From Capitella teleta (Eukaryota; Annelida; Polychaeta; Capitellidae): a stretch of 64,000 nucleotides of DNA. The stretch spans positions 241,847 through 305,846 of the forward strand of contig KB308242.1 in the NCBI GenBank assembly GCA_000328365.1. The letters run 5' to 3'. This document shows positions 49,526-62,360 of the stretch, one piece after another (within the stretch, counting starts at the first letter, position 1; each line of letters starts with the position of its first letter). The position numbers were made by a program, and so were the translations under genes. Under the pieces are notes generated by a model. It was not told where the DNA came from, did not search any database, and was given only the letters and a program-made list of their open reading frames with translations.

Positions 49526-49667
49526 AATGTGTCAACTCTATCAGGTCCCAACTTCCAAGAGATTGAGCAGGTGCTTGAAATCAAAGCTCCATCAGGGCAA
49601 ACAATTCATTTTGGCAGTTTCATCCTGGAAGTTCGAAGCCAACCACCATGCAATCTTATATTCTTAG
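49526..49667 (+). other. Possible orphan coding exon
   Basis: An acceptor-like TTTTATTGGCAG precedes an open stretch of 47 codons that ends at a donor-like GTAATT in phase 1. The translation reads NVSTLSGPNFQEIEQVLEIK then APSGQTIHFGSFILEVRSQP and PCNLIFL, with protein-like composition (beta-strand alternation, one cysteine) unlike the AT-rich surroundings. No family was recognised and no partner exon was found. It could be a decayed transposon exon or chance. Confidence 0.3.
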
Positions 49668-50498
49668 GTAATTAGGCACTAACTCTTTCTTACCTCCTTG
49701 GACCACGTATATGCATCAGTTGCTTCACGGTTCAAAGATAAGATGAGCTCAGGATTTGGATTTTTCTCTCTCGTAATTTTGGGTATTTACTGGCACCCAT
49801 CGTGATGGCATGCATGCACATAGCTGAGAACTGCTCGCATCGTTAGAAAATTGCAGAAATCACGTGTTTAATGCATGTGAAGATGAAGACCGGATACCCG
49901 AACAAAGTGGTGTTCTTACTGCTCTTTTGAATGTGATCTACCATAGGGGTAATTTTATGTGATCCACGGTATATGTATTAATCTTACGTATATACCCTAA
50001 CACATAGCAAAAAGAAAGAGCGCCCACTGATCCCTGCGACTCGATCATATAGTTTAAAGGGAGGGAGAACTGGTTAAAAATTGACTTTGAGTCGTTATTT
50101 GATGCACCATAAATGATTCCTATGCCTGGCCCACACAAGGAATATCATCGCTAACGATTTCGCGGGCGATATATTGCTAACTAGGCGTGACGTCAGCAGC
50201 TGTGATGAAACACCGAGTTCCCCATCTGTTACAATGGGCCTCGTCATATCAGCGTGTCCTGCGACTAAACCCTTGGATATTTTTTTATTTTCTTTTCGGA
50301 AATAGATAGAATAATCATTTTACCACCAGTCAGGCGCGAAAAAAAAATATTTTTCGCTATTTTTCTTATTTTAACAAGCGATTTTCTAGGACACCTACCA
50401 TGTTTCTTATCCTGAAACAAGTAAAAAGGTCAGCCAGAGTGCACCACGCATGCGCTTTCGTTTCGTAAACAACAAAGATGTCCTTTTATGGCAAAGAT

Positions 50499-50548
50499 NN
50501 NNNNNNNNNNNNNNNNNNNNNNNNNNNNNNNNNNNNNNNNNNNNNNNN
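50499..50548. other. Assembly gap (50 N)
   Basis: Run of N; the length of 50 suggests a placeholder of unknown true size. Confidence 1.
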
Positions 50549-51204
50549 ATACATTTCAATCGTATTAAGAATTAAGATACTTGTACACGCAAGGATAAAT
50601 GAATTAATAGGTAATTGGGTATAGAGTTTTACATCTATAACAATCTGCACGTAAAGGATCAATATGACTATTATGTTCGGAGGGATGTATAATTCTCCGG
50701 GAATGTTGAAATAATGAAACCAAATATATACATGTACAATGTAATGTTATAGAACATCTTTAGAATACACAAGATCGAGTGCCAGCATGTTCACTTTCCA
50801 ACTGAAGTATACACGTAAGAACAATACAATTAAGATCACCGGAGGTCTAATGGTCTTGAAAGGAAATAAAACGAAATTTATTTATCAGTTTACTTATTTT
50901 GTTTGTTTGCATTTTTTTTTTTTTTTGCTTGTAGGCCTAGTGTACATAGTAAAACAACATGTATACCAATTGATATGATAGACATTGTATACATTGTAAT
51001 ATTTATGCAAGTTGGAAATTGAATTAAAAAAAAAATAAATAAAAGAAGAAGAGATAGTTTCAATGTTAGCGAAAGATTATGCATGTGCTTTGATAGAAAT
51101 GTTTCGACAGTAGGCCTGCGTGCACAGGAGCTATAGTATAATTATATTTATTCAATCTCGCCACAATTCCGTGGAAGAGGAAAGAAAAAGAGAATGATAA
51201 TATA

Positions 51205-51761
51205 CAGAGTGGACCAAAAGTAGCCTATCTACTCCATGTTAAAGATCTCAAATGCTTCCCAATGGTGCTATGCATTTCTGAGAAAGTGTTACAAAACATA
51301 TCGCAGTGTAAAAATAAAGTGCACTCAACATTCTGCGATATTTCCACTTTTGGCGGCAAACATGGCCCCGGACAATGGTTAAGCTTCATGGAACGCATAC
51401 TTAAGGCAACGCTCTCGTACTGTTACTTTGTTTGAGAGTGCTATTGTTGTGATTGTAGCACTAATGTCTATCTCGTATAATCAAAACAAAGCAGAGAGTT
51501 TGCATTGAAGCGCCATACAAGAAGGGACATTCCTTAATGCTCATTCAGGGGCTCATCTGATTTTGCTCTCTTCGCGATCACTCACCACTCAATTAAATTT
51601 TCCTCCCTCGTTCAAAATTTACTTTTTTACTTGATTTCTTTGCATGGAATGGGCGCAGAGTAACATCAGGTGGTTTTTTTTTTGAATAATTGATGCATTA
51701 TAACAAATTTTAGATTTTTGTCTTTAACATGGAGTAGATAGACTGCTTTTGGCCCACTCTG
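51205..51761. mobile_element. Mariner-like MITE, complete copy
   Basis: 557-bp element with ~40-base inverted ends: CAGAGTGGACCAAAAGTAGC on the left against CAGAGTGGGCCAAAAGCAGT in reverse complement of the right, both continuing into CTATCTACTCCATGTTAAAG. TA flanks both sides. No long open frame. Ends and TA target fit a Tc1/mariner-derived element. Confidence 0.85.
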
Positions 51762-51934
51762 TATAATAAAATTAATATAATGTAGACATGTGTAGCCAAC
51801 GGGTTTTTCTTGAGGAAACCTTGCGTTAGTCTGCCATTGGCGTTATATCACATACAAGCCTAAATCAACCAAATACACGCCCTAAAATATAATTTCCATA
51901 AGTTAAGAAGGTCGATTTTATCTCACTTTTGGTG

Positions 51935-52235
51935 TATAATGGCCCGGACAATTGTTGGGCATAAAGTCATTGTTCTCTGCACTAAGAAATATTCTATTGT
52001 TTGCGAATTGCGAGTGCCGTTGTTATGATTGTACTAATGTTTACGTCCTAAATCAAAACAAAGCCAATAGTTTGTACTTCAGTGCCATTTAAACCCGATG
52101 CATTCCACACTGATGGTTCAGAGGCTCGTGTGATTGACATGTAAACGAAAACAATCTCTTCGCGATCGTACACCACTCGCATTTAATATTTTATTTTTAA
52201 CGTCGGGTATATATTCTGTGTAGACTATTTCTGGC
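51935..52235. mobile_element. Mariner-like MITE, diverged partial copy
   Basis: Follows the right two thirds of the copy at 51205-51761 in the same orientation: GGCCCGGACAATTGTT, AAATCAAAACAAAGC, CTCTTCGCGATCGTACACCACTC and an eroded right end (TAGACTATTTCTGGCCTCTG). The left end is missing. Greater divergence suggests it is older. Confidence 0.7.
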
Positions 52236-55200
52236 CTCTGTGTGTAATAATAATGAAGCACCCATGCATAACATACGCATGCATGTACAATTGTACATGT
52301 ACCCTGTAAGGTAAAAACTATTATTTTAACGGGTTTTACATTTGAGCGGGTTACTAGTACCCCTTAGAACAAAATAAATATAACTAAAAAGCACTATATA
52401 ATACTCGTACGTGTATTTCGATTCCTGAAAATCGTTCGATTTTTTTTTCTGGGGTCTATGATATAGTCTAGCAGTTCTAACCAGAATTGACCTATTTTTG
52501 TGATAGGAAATACATTCAAATGTTATTGACCGAAGACTTAAAAGCGACGCATCAGAAGCGAGCCCAAACGAATTTTCCCCAGACGTATTCTAAGTAATTA
52601 CGTCAGTCGCGTCACTCCGTCAGGCTCAAAATGAGTGACGTGACTCTCACATAATAAATTATTCATTCATTATCCTTCTAGTGTTCAAAACGATTGAAAT
52701 CATATTCGATCGATTGAACAAATAGCGTCATTTTTTGCAATATAACGCACTTGTGAATATTTGTCAATAATCAATTCATTGAAATAATTATACGGTCCTC
52801 TCTTGGTTTTGGCGCGAAGGCTGCTTGGCGAATCGTGCACTGAGCGAAGGGAAGGAAAAATGATCGGTGCACAGATGAAGACTACTTCCGGGTCACGCTC
52901 TTCGTTTCGAATACCGTTTTATATTTTATCTATTTCTCCCATTTTAACGATGTAGACTGACCCAGAGAGTGTAATAATGTAGCGGTGAGTTACATGTGCT
53001 TATTATCTATCAATTAGTATCAACGATCCTCGCCCGGATCGCTTGTCGAGTGATTGGCGACAGTTTTGGCTGAGCGAATTTGACGGTGATGCGTGTTGTG
53101 GTGACTGTGGTGTTGCCGACCTCCGATCATCGATGGGCAGGGATGCTGTCAAAATATACATTGTTCTGATCTGTGATCGTCTACGGGTGTCATCCTTCTG
53201 TATGTGTGTTAAGGGAATATGTTTGGATTCCGACAAATTGTAGAGGTTTGACTCTTCAACTCATGAGTTGTGTTTTGACACTGATTGATGATTGAGTCAT
53301 TCTTATGATTCTATGATTCAGTGAATGAGTGACTATCATTTTGACTATCACTATCATGACTATGATTGTCATGATAATGATGATTGTGATTATTGTCACA
53401 GAGTGTGAGTGTGGCACTCAAACTAGTATGCTGTGGCTGACTGGCATTGCTATGCCAACACTGCCCCATGGCCCCCACTACTGCTACTAGTACTGCCCCT
53501 CACACCCTTGCACTGTCACGACTGTGCACAATCACTCATTAATTTATGTCAACCTAATGTCAACCTTGTGACTCAATGACTTGCTTGAGTCTTGACTGAC
53601 TCTGGATTGGTGACCACCTTAATGAGAGAGTTTGGCTTATTGGACCTGAACAGGTTAATACTCTTGTTTATTCAATCACTGTGACTACATGAAACTCAAG
53701 TTATGTGGAAGAATTACATTATGTAGGTATGTAGTACAATACTGCGTACTGGTCCCAAGTTGAAACTGAGTCCTCTTTGACCATATCCTTGCTCCTTTGC
53801 ACTAATGACGCCATTCAGAGCTCCATCTTTGCATGGTGAGCAGAGCCCAATGTTTGTCTGAACTGTTCTTGAAGGTGATATGACTGATATCTGACTCAGG
53901 GTTTCAACGCTTTTTGACCAAAAATTCCAATTGTTTATAACCCTGACTGAGGAAGATTGCCTTTTCCTCTGTGTTTGAGTTATGTCTTATTGTTGCTTAT
54001 AGCCATTCAACCACTGTCCATTAAAAAAATAGGGAAAGTTGAGTGAGTGACTGTGCATCACCAGTGTTGACTGAGACCAAATTAAATGATGTGACATCTC
54101 AAATCTTGATCATAATAAATGATTTGTATTTAGTTCCAATAGGCGCCCACTGGCTGAGCTCTTTATATTTATTGCGAGTGAGTTTTAACTTTTAATGATA
54201 AAATAACTTCAAATTCCACATCAATAACTAGTTCCCTGGTCATATATATAATGACACAGGCACACACTGATGACAGGTGGTATCTCATTGACTGCTATTT
54301 ATAGTAACATTTAGTCAACTGGCCATATTCAGCAAATACTCTAAAATAATTTTCACTTGTGAGCCATCTTGGGAATTCCGAGTACCGTCATATGAAATCG
54401 ATTGAAATGGATGTACCAAAATAGGGGTGAGTTTTCATCGGTGTGTGCTGGTGCTTTCAGTAGCGCCGGAGACCAGTGAACTCAGTTTTCTGCCTCAAAG
54501 AAAGATAATAATATAGGAGTAAAAAGGATACAGTTGCACCAAAAAAAGAACAGGAGAATCAGAAGAAGGAATACAAAAGTCTATAGGAATACAATTATTG
54601 CCAATTAGTTACAGAAATTTTAGTGATCAGACATCATCCATGATCTGTGAACAAATGGAATTGTGTTGTTCAATCAGCATATTTTGCTGTAGATCACTGA
54701 TTTTAGTGAAATAAAAATTTCACTTTTTTGTTGTTTTTATTTCATTGAATCAAATTTTTGTGGTTGGAGCCTGGTAGACAAGCATTTGTGCAGACCTCTG
54801 GTAAAAGTGGAGTTCTATTTACTTTTTAGATTTGTTAAGTAAATATTCACAAATTTCAAGGAATTTATCATTTGTATTCCTTGATGCTTCTTATCAATGC
54901 TATGTGCATTCAACTGATCTACCATGCTTGATAGTTTGTTGAGTTTCCTCCACTGAATTCAATTGATGCACTGTATTTTGACTCTCCAGGCTCCACCTCT
55001 GTTGGGGCTTTTGGAATATAAATTTTTCCATCATTCCATTATTACTAGAGGGTTAAATAGATCTATCACAAATCTATTTGAAATAACAACTAGTGAGATG
55101 TTAAAAAACTTTTATGTGTGTGCATTGATAGCTTTTAGCAGGACTTCTTGGTAATTTGATCTTTGTTCAAAGTTCATACTTCATGGTACAGTAGCATGTA

Positions 55201-57186
55201 TGTATATTCGATATACCTATTGAGTATTGACAGACTGAACCTCTTAGTGAAGCATTCAATAATGTAAAAAACTAAAAATTTAATTTCTGAAAAAATTTCT
55301 TGGTATAACTGAGGTTATCAAGTATAGAAATATTGCTCATGAACTCTTCTGAGTTCTGTCTCAGTTTTCAACTTCAATCATTAAATGATCTTCAACCCTA
55401 ATCAGCATATTTAATTTCCTATTCCCTTTTTTTATCCCTTTAAAACTTGAAACTTTATTGAATCCAAATAAAGCTGGAAAGGGTAAGGGTATTAATCTTG
55501 TGGGGTGAGCGCACTGTTGCACGCTGTCTGCCATGCATGACCGCTTTTGCTGATCCTGTTTTCTGTGTACAGAGCCAAGTCACATGATCAAAACCACAAA
55601 AAAAATCTTCATCTGAGTCTAGACTGCCATGATATTCAAGCAGCTTCGATTCCGTGTGTAATACAAACAGTGAAGCCCCTCTTCAGTTTAAATCATGTTG
55701 GGTGTAATTCAATTCATGTCGCTGTCTCACAACTTCTGCCATAAATGTCCCACTCCTTCACCAATCAATCACTTAGTTATAGGCGACGAACCTGATCGTA
55801 ATTCTGCTGTGTATGATTTGGTATTTTTGTTCTTGTAAATTTTGTAATACTGGCTGCTGCACATATGCTCATTACTACCTTCTATTTGTCATTTTTTTCA
55901 ATTAAGGTTATGTGTTCTCTGAAAGTGTGTCATAAAAATTAAATCTGGAAGAAAGTAGAAATATTGAATGTGAAAAAAATGTACGGAAACCTTTGAACAC
56001 TTGATAGATAAACATTATAATTTCGTTGGCTGTTGGTTGCTCGATTAGGTTTCCACTTGGTATTCAGACAGCTTCTCTTGTGTTCGTGCACCGAGGTCAC
56101 TCACTGTTGACGTTCTACGTACAATGTGGCATATGTTATGAATTGACTTCCATTGAGCTGGTGGCGACTTTATGTTTATGTATTAACAATACAGACTGGC
56201 TTTCGTGTAATGTTTGCCTGCCTTTGGAGTTACTGCCTTCCATAAATGCACTTCTTGAACATTCTTCTGGGTTTTATCGTTGAGCCATTGAAGTCATAAG
56301 GATGGTAAGATGATAAGATATGAAAACTTGAACTCTCGACTTGGCAATAAGTCTGCTGGGCTGCTCGTTAGATTGTTAGTACTCTAGCTGCTATAAATGT
56401 GGCCATCACTTGGTTAATGTTACGTAACCGTGACATATATATTCGGTTTTGATAGGAAGGGGCCGTGTGCTTTCACTCATAAGTCATAACTCAAATTTCT
56501 AACTCGATGGCATCGCTGAAAGTGGAAAAATAATCGTCTTCGAAGGGCATGGGAATAATTCTTCAAACCGGGATTTTTCAAGGCCAAAGGAATCATTTAG
56601 GTGTTTCTCAGTACTGCATTCCTTGCTCTCTCGTTTCATTCGTTTCATTTGCTATCGTCGTATGAGGAATGCTCTCTCTGATGTTGACACAGGCATCCTA
56701 CGACGCATGCACTATCGCTTGCTCGCAATTCAATTTCTCTCTTTTCACAATGTTTGTGTATTATTTCGCATGCACATATAGCGGATATGCAGCACCCACC
56801 CCTTGGCTGTTTTTCCCCCTTCTTTTCTATGTATGTTGAAAGTGGTTCATTTTTATTGAGTGTGATAATCAATGCAGGAGCGATGTGTTTGTGGATATAT
56901 TAAGCAGAGCGGTGGCCATTACCGACAGATTGGGCAACGAGCGATGGCGTAAGAATAATCGTCGCTTATTTCTACTCCTTTTCAGCCGTCAAGAGTTTCA
57001 CGCTTGTAGGTTGTTTTCATATTTTCACTGAGCAGTGAATTAAAGGCGGTCGATTTGATCGATGTGTATATGATGTGTGCTTCTGCTTACATTGATGTGA
57101 TCATGAGGGTGTTATTGTGTTGGCTTTTCTCAGTACACGTGCACTTAGCAAATAAATGCATTGACAGAGAGAATGCTTCCGTTGCA
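52236..57186. other. Gene-free interval
   Basis: Includes TGA/GAT-rich low-complexity stretches near 53280-53400 but no exon, RNA gene or paired transposon ends that I can support. It may contain long 5' introns of the RhoGAP gene. Confidence 0.45.
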
Positions 57187-57691
57187 GGCATCAATCGCCT
57201 GCGATATCATGCGCGGCTTCCATGATCCCCTCTCCGCCGCCGATGCCGCGTTTTGGGCTCAGTTTTCGGTGGCTGTATCTTCGTCGCAGTTCGAGTGGAA
57301 ATCGATAGCAACGCCCCCGCATCCCTCCGCCTCCTCTTCCTCTCCCTCCTCTTCCTCCTCCACCTCCTCTTTCCGCCGTTCAAGTTCGGCGACCGCATCC
57401 AGCTGCAGCGCCAGCTTCAAAAACGGGAAAATCCAATACTGCAGCTGCTGCTGCTGCTAGGCGGTGCGTCGCATGTGCGTACCATGTTGTGCATGTCTTG
57501 TGCATGTCCTTGTATGGATACGCCAGCGTCCACGTGCTTTCAATGGTCGTCCCGCATGTCAGATTGTCAGTTGCTTTTCGGTCGCTGCCAAAAATATCTT
57601 CATTGGACAAGGAACAGCGGCTATTTGTGGAGGAGCGCATGTCTGCTGGGGAGGAGGCTGTTGTGACGCGCCCCTTCCTTCTTCCGTCGCT
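57187..57691 (+). other. Possible upstream exon(s) of the RhoGAP gene
   Basis: A GC-richer stretch with coding-like composition. One frame from the acceptor at 57186 is serine-rich (FHDPLSAADAAFWAQFSVAV near 57220-57280, then poly-Ser). Another segment, 57571-57691, follows an acceptor-like AG and reads VAFRSLPKISSLDKEQRLFV then EERMSAGEEAV, ending at a GTGAGC donor in phase 2, the same phase as the two better supported first exons. I cannot fix the exon structure; parts may be UTR or CT-rich low complexity. Confidence 0.3.
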
Positions 57692-58437
57692 GTGAGCAGC
57701 GCCCAACCCTGGATGGCCATCCTTCCTTTTGCAGACCGACGCTTCTGATGCATGTGCGCGGGGGGGCCTGGATGTGGGGCTGCTTCTGTGCCTGCTACAT
57801 TTATGCACTCCATGAATGAATGAGGTGTCCAATGGGGGTCTACTGCAGCAGCAATCTCTGTGCGGCCAACTGACATCGCATTCTGCAAACACCAACAGAC
57901 TTGGTCATCAGCGATGTCCGTCAGCTGTCCGTCGTCAAAATTGAGTGAAGTACTGGTGTGCGGTTGCTGCTGCTGCGTGAATGGAGCACGAGAGAGTGCT
58001 GTGGAATGCGGCTGCTGCTGCTGTGTTCGATTATCATACCACAATTCACTCCATGTTATTCCATAATTGGATTAAACTTCCATTGGCAGCACTCCTTCTT
58101 CATATAAGGCTTGCACTTGATATTATATTCATGAAACATGAGGCGTTGAGATTCCTCTGCAGCCTGGAATGCTCTTCTGTGATGCCACCTCTTCTGCTGC
58201 CTGCTGCTGAATTTTACACTTAGTGACCTCAGTGATGCAGGTCCTGTCGCCAATCCCTCTCAACCAATCCTGATCCATTGCTTTACTAATTGTAATTTCT
58301 CTTTCTTGATTTGCAGATGGAAGAATTTTACTCCTTGTGAATCTGTTTTCTGCATGAGGTTGCGCTGAGGCCTGCTGTTTTCCTGACAGCAGCTGCAGCA
58401 GCCGTGGCCACAGCTGCCAGCCGCCCTTGGTCCTTCC

Positions 58438-58669
58438 ATGTCTTCTACACTGCGCAGCTTTGTGCTGGGCTGTGTATCTGACCACAGCCAAGAGGCCGCT
58501 GCTGCCGCCAAGTCCCAGCGCCGCCCGATCAAGTGAGTGTCATCAACAGTGTGCTTCTTCTGCATCTTCGATAGCAGCTTCTATTTTCTGCCTCTTAGAA
58601 GTTTTTTGCATTGTTCTTTGATCAACTTGTTTGGTTTTCTCTAATTTCTATGTCCGTAATTGGTCTGTG

Positions 58670-58700
<31 letters not shown>

Positions 58701-61700
58701 AGGCCCTGAGCTGGGTCAGTTTGTTGTAGGTCTGCCTCTTGCCTGAAGCTCTCTCTCTTCTTTTGTAGGCGAGAGAGCGGCAGTCATCGCACCTCCTCTT
58801 CCTTCTCCTCCTCCTCCTTCTCCTCCGGGGACTCCAGGGAGTGGGCCTCGTGAAGTGCGAGGCCTCTCCGCGGCTCCCTGCGCATGCATCTGCACTAATT
58901 ATATCTTAAGAACTGGATTTGATCATCTAGCAGCCAGGCTGACTAGCGCTCTTGGTGTTGATGCGTGTGGTGGTGCCTTCTTCCGTTCAGTATTGTACAC
59001 ACCCCCTTGCCCCCGTGCGCTGCTGTAAAGACTGAGACGAGAAGCAGCAGCAGAAATGTCCGCCTCCAATAGCCCTGTTTTTGGCATCCGGTCAGCATCT
59101 TTGGGCCGGACGAAGAAGAAGATCGCGTAAGTACCCACGGCTGCTATTTCTGCCCCTCTGGCCTCATGCTCACTCTCACCCTCTCCTCTTGGGGCTATGT
59201 GTCGCATGACACCTGTTTCCCATTTTCTCTGCTTTTCAGTGTATTCAATGGTGTACTTTTCATTTTATTTTGAAATGCTGAATAAATTCTAAGTATTTCC
59301 TGAATTTCAAATGGTAAATGCAGGATGAATGCCCGTTTTTCTAATTTGGGCCTCAAATGCGACACGCAAACCTTGCATGTGTCTTTCTCAACTAATCGCA
59401 TGCTTTTCCTCCCTTGCGCCTTCTGCATGTTGGCTGATTCATGATCTCAATTTATGAGTGCTGCTCTGATTTCAGTGCCCCCTTTTCTACCCTGACCCGA
59501 CCGCGTGCTCCCAGGTAAACATTCCATGCATCTTGGACTCACTGTTAGCCGTTTTAAGTGCATTTTTCTCTCATTTTTGGACTTTTTTATCTCTAATTTT
59601 GTGTGCCATTTTGCTTCAGCACGGAGACTGCTCTGTGCCGTGTGCTATCTCACTGACCGCTCTCTGTTTTCAGGGTTAAGTTTGGAGTACCCATCGCAGA
59701 CGCCCTGAGAGATGACAAGTTGCCAGCACCTCTTGTGGTCAGTCTCATGTGCTTCCATGTCTGGTCTCCATATTTCACGCATGCAGGACATGATGGTGTA
59801 CATTGCCCAAGAGGGGGTCACAACCTCTGACCTATTTCGACGCAACGGCAACCCCACTGACCTTCGCATGATCATAAAGAGACTCAGCGAGGGCAAAGAC
59901 GTAGACTACAGTAACTACAATTTCTACACTCTGGCATCTGTCCTCAAAGTATGCACCAACACTTGGTTTCCTCTTGATTTCATCTTTTTGCCAACAGAAA
60001 TTCCTCCTCAAAATCCCTGGGGGAGCATTTGGCCCGGAAAAAGAGCAGCAACTACTGGATGTGCTAGAGTTGGACACTCGAATCCGGCAGTATGACATCA
60101 TCCATGAGTGCGACCCGCTCCCCACAATCCACCTCATTCATCAAGTTTGAATCTTTGCAGTATCCTGGAGACGTTGCCTGAAGCCACTCAGCAGCTTCTG
60201 GCTCTGTTGTTTGGAACTTGGTTCCGCCTTGTGAACCACTACGAATACAACAGCATGTCGTCCGAAGCAGTCGCCAAGAGTGTGGCACCATCTCTATTCC
60301 ACACGTGTGCGGACAGCCCTGAGATGGTGCGATTCATCTCACACACAAAATTTCACGCTCAATTTATTTTGTCATTTTTATCTCAGGTGGAGAAGGCAGT
60401 GAATGTTTTGCAAATCCTCATTGATGACTTTGGTGTAGCTAACATGTTTGGCCGCAAGAATATTCAGTACTTCGCAGATGTTACACGAACAGGTATCAAC
60501 GTGAGGGAGAAATACCGCTATGAGTTTCGCTATCCAGCTGATGCCTCAGTGCCACGTGAGCCACGATTCTTTCGTTTGGTTTATTACTTTGCTTCTCTAT
60601 TTTTAGTTTATTTTTTTTTCTATAATTTTGTGCGCAAATTTTTATCAGTTATGATAATTTCTCGCACTCATTTTGATGCTTTTGACTGATTGTATTTCAT
60701 TTTGCCCCCTCCCCTCACCCCACCCCTTCCCCCTTCTCTTCTGCATGGCGTTGTGTGCATGTCTGTCTCAGTGGAGCAGTACCTGCAAGTCTTCTCCCGG
60801 CTTTTGCACTCTGAGGCCAAGACGAGAGGCTTTGACCCCCAGAAGGATGGTAGGAATTAACACTCTCCTCTACTAAAACATAGCCTCCTATGCATCATTA
60901 CTCACACCTGATGTTATATCTCAACTGTTGCCTTTTTTGCAGCCATCACTGAAGAGGAGTTCTACGGAAGTCCAGTCGCCCGATCCAGAGACCGCTCTGA
61001 CACCAAAGGATCTGGGGGATCCAGCAACGTGGAAATCCGGTTGCCTCCTTCCGGATCTTCCCCCCCTTCCCCTCAGTCGCTGCAGCAGAGCAGCCATGAC
61101 TTCAACCCACACAAGAAGCTCACTCAGGTGTCCTCTCTGTCTGCCCCAGAGGTCAACCAGGTACACTGTAGAGACTCTGGATCTACTTGTTTAATTGCCT
61201 TATCATTGCCAGGGATGCTGCAGCAGCCCCTCTGGGCCAGATCGCAGTGGCCTCTCAACCAGCAAGCACTTGTATCTCTCAACCAGTCTGAGTCGCTTTG
61301 ATCACGTTCGACGCAAGCAGATGTTGCGGCTGAAGAAGCGCTCCAACTGGTTCCTGAGTCCATCGCAGCTGGCTGACTCTGAGAGCGCTCTGCCGATGGG
61401 CAGCCACGAGGCGTCGATATCGTCCGATGTGACGGTATCTGATGGCTGTCTGTCGTCCTCTGAGATAGACTGCTCTTGCGATGATAGTGTGCAGTCCACC
61501 CCTGGACTGACGCCCATCCGCAGCCATCAGCCGCTGCAACGCGTGGCCCTAATGCAGCAGCGGCAGTATGCGCAGGGGAGCGACCTGACATCCACACCCA
61601 AGCGCCCCCCTACACAGCAGCAGCAGCAGCAACAAGAGAGCAGCAGCAACAACGGCCTGCTCTTGGCTGAAGAGCAGCCAGCCAACAACCTGCAGTCGTC

Positions 61701-61842
61701 ACTTATGCCTTCCAAGCACCCAGGATCCCCTGTGGCACCAGGGGACTCTGTGTCAGAGAGCGATGTGCGTTTCTTCATGGTGGAGAGCTTCTATGGCAGC
61801 CCCTCCCCCCTTCCCCAGCAGCACAACGGGGCAAACAGCTGA
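58438..61842 (+). CDS. RhoGAP protein, ARHGAP20/TAGAP-like, with alternative first exons
   Basis: GTPase-activating protein for Rho-family GTPases. Common exons: 59476-59514, 59674-59737, 59787-59948, 59998-60089, 60161-60326, 60387-60555, 60772-60849, 60943-61160, 61213-61842. Two ATG-initiated first exons, 58438-58532 and 59056-59126, both end in phase 2 and join 59476 in frame; the second gives 562 residues. The RhoGAP domain spans about residues 38-215: VKFGVPIADALRDDKLPAPL, then the arginine finger R76 in SDLFRRNGN, then LASVLKKFLLKIPGGAF, most like ARHGAP20/TAGAP (ASVLKDFLRNIPG). In the segment normally N-x-M-T-x-x-N-L-A it reads NSMSSEAVAK, so the usual second Asn is Ala. The C-terminal half is Ser/Gln-rich with a basic KKRSNWFLSPSQ patch and a CAG-coded glutamine run. 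Subfamily is inferred from the domain only. Confidence 0.85.
58676..58700. repeat. T-run in RhoGAP intron/5' region
   Basis: About 25 consecutive T between the two alternative first exons. Confidence 0.9.
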
Positions 61843-62329
61843 TGCGGATGCGACAATGCGCTTCAGACACAACGATGGATATCTTCAAGTCATTCAGAAC
61901 GTTCTGTGCTCAAGCATCCTCCTCCTCTCTTCAATCAACAACTAAGTAGCGCTTCAATCGCCCTTTTTGCTTCAACGAAATTGCAGCAGTTTTTAAGTGG
62001 ACACTATTGGCGCTCTTTTTCTTCTTCTTCTGAATCATGAGAAAAGACAATTAGACAATTTTAGAATTTTAATTCTATTTCTTATTGAAGCATCACAATT
62101 TTTTAAGTTTTTTCTCTTCAAATGTTTCATGAGTCACAATGTTTGAGACACCAATTAAGGGGCTGCCTGCCCTTTGCTAATCTTCCTTTCTCAGTGACAT
62201 TCCATGCCAATGACCCCTGTTATATTTGTGTATATCTGCATGTTCTGCTCTGTTGTACATAACTCTTTGCTTAAACGCTGTGTAATCTTCATTTAAATGC
62301 TCTTATCTTCTTTCTATCTTTCCTGGGCA

Positions 62330-62360
<31 letters not shown>

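Noticed and set aside
53280-53420. TGA/ATGA-rich stretch as a structured RNA or regulatory array
   Set aside because: It has irregular low complexity without a fixed period or stable inverted repeats.
57253-57666. Leucine-rich plus-strand frame as a membrane segment of the RhoGAP protein
   Set aside because: The leucines arise from a CTC-repeat read in one of three frames; another frame of the same DNA is equally open and serine-rich, so no frame can be preferred.
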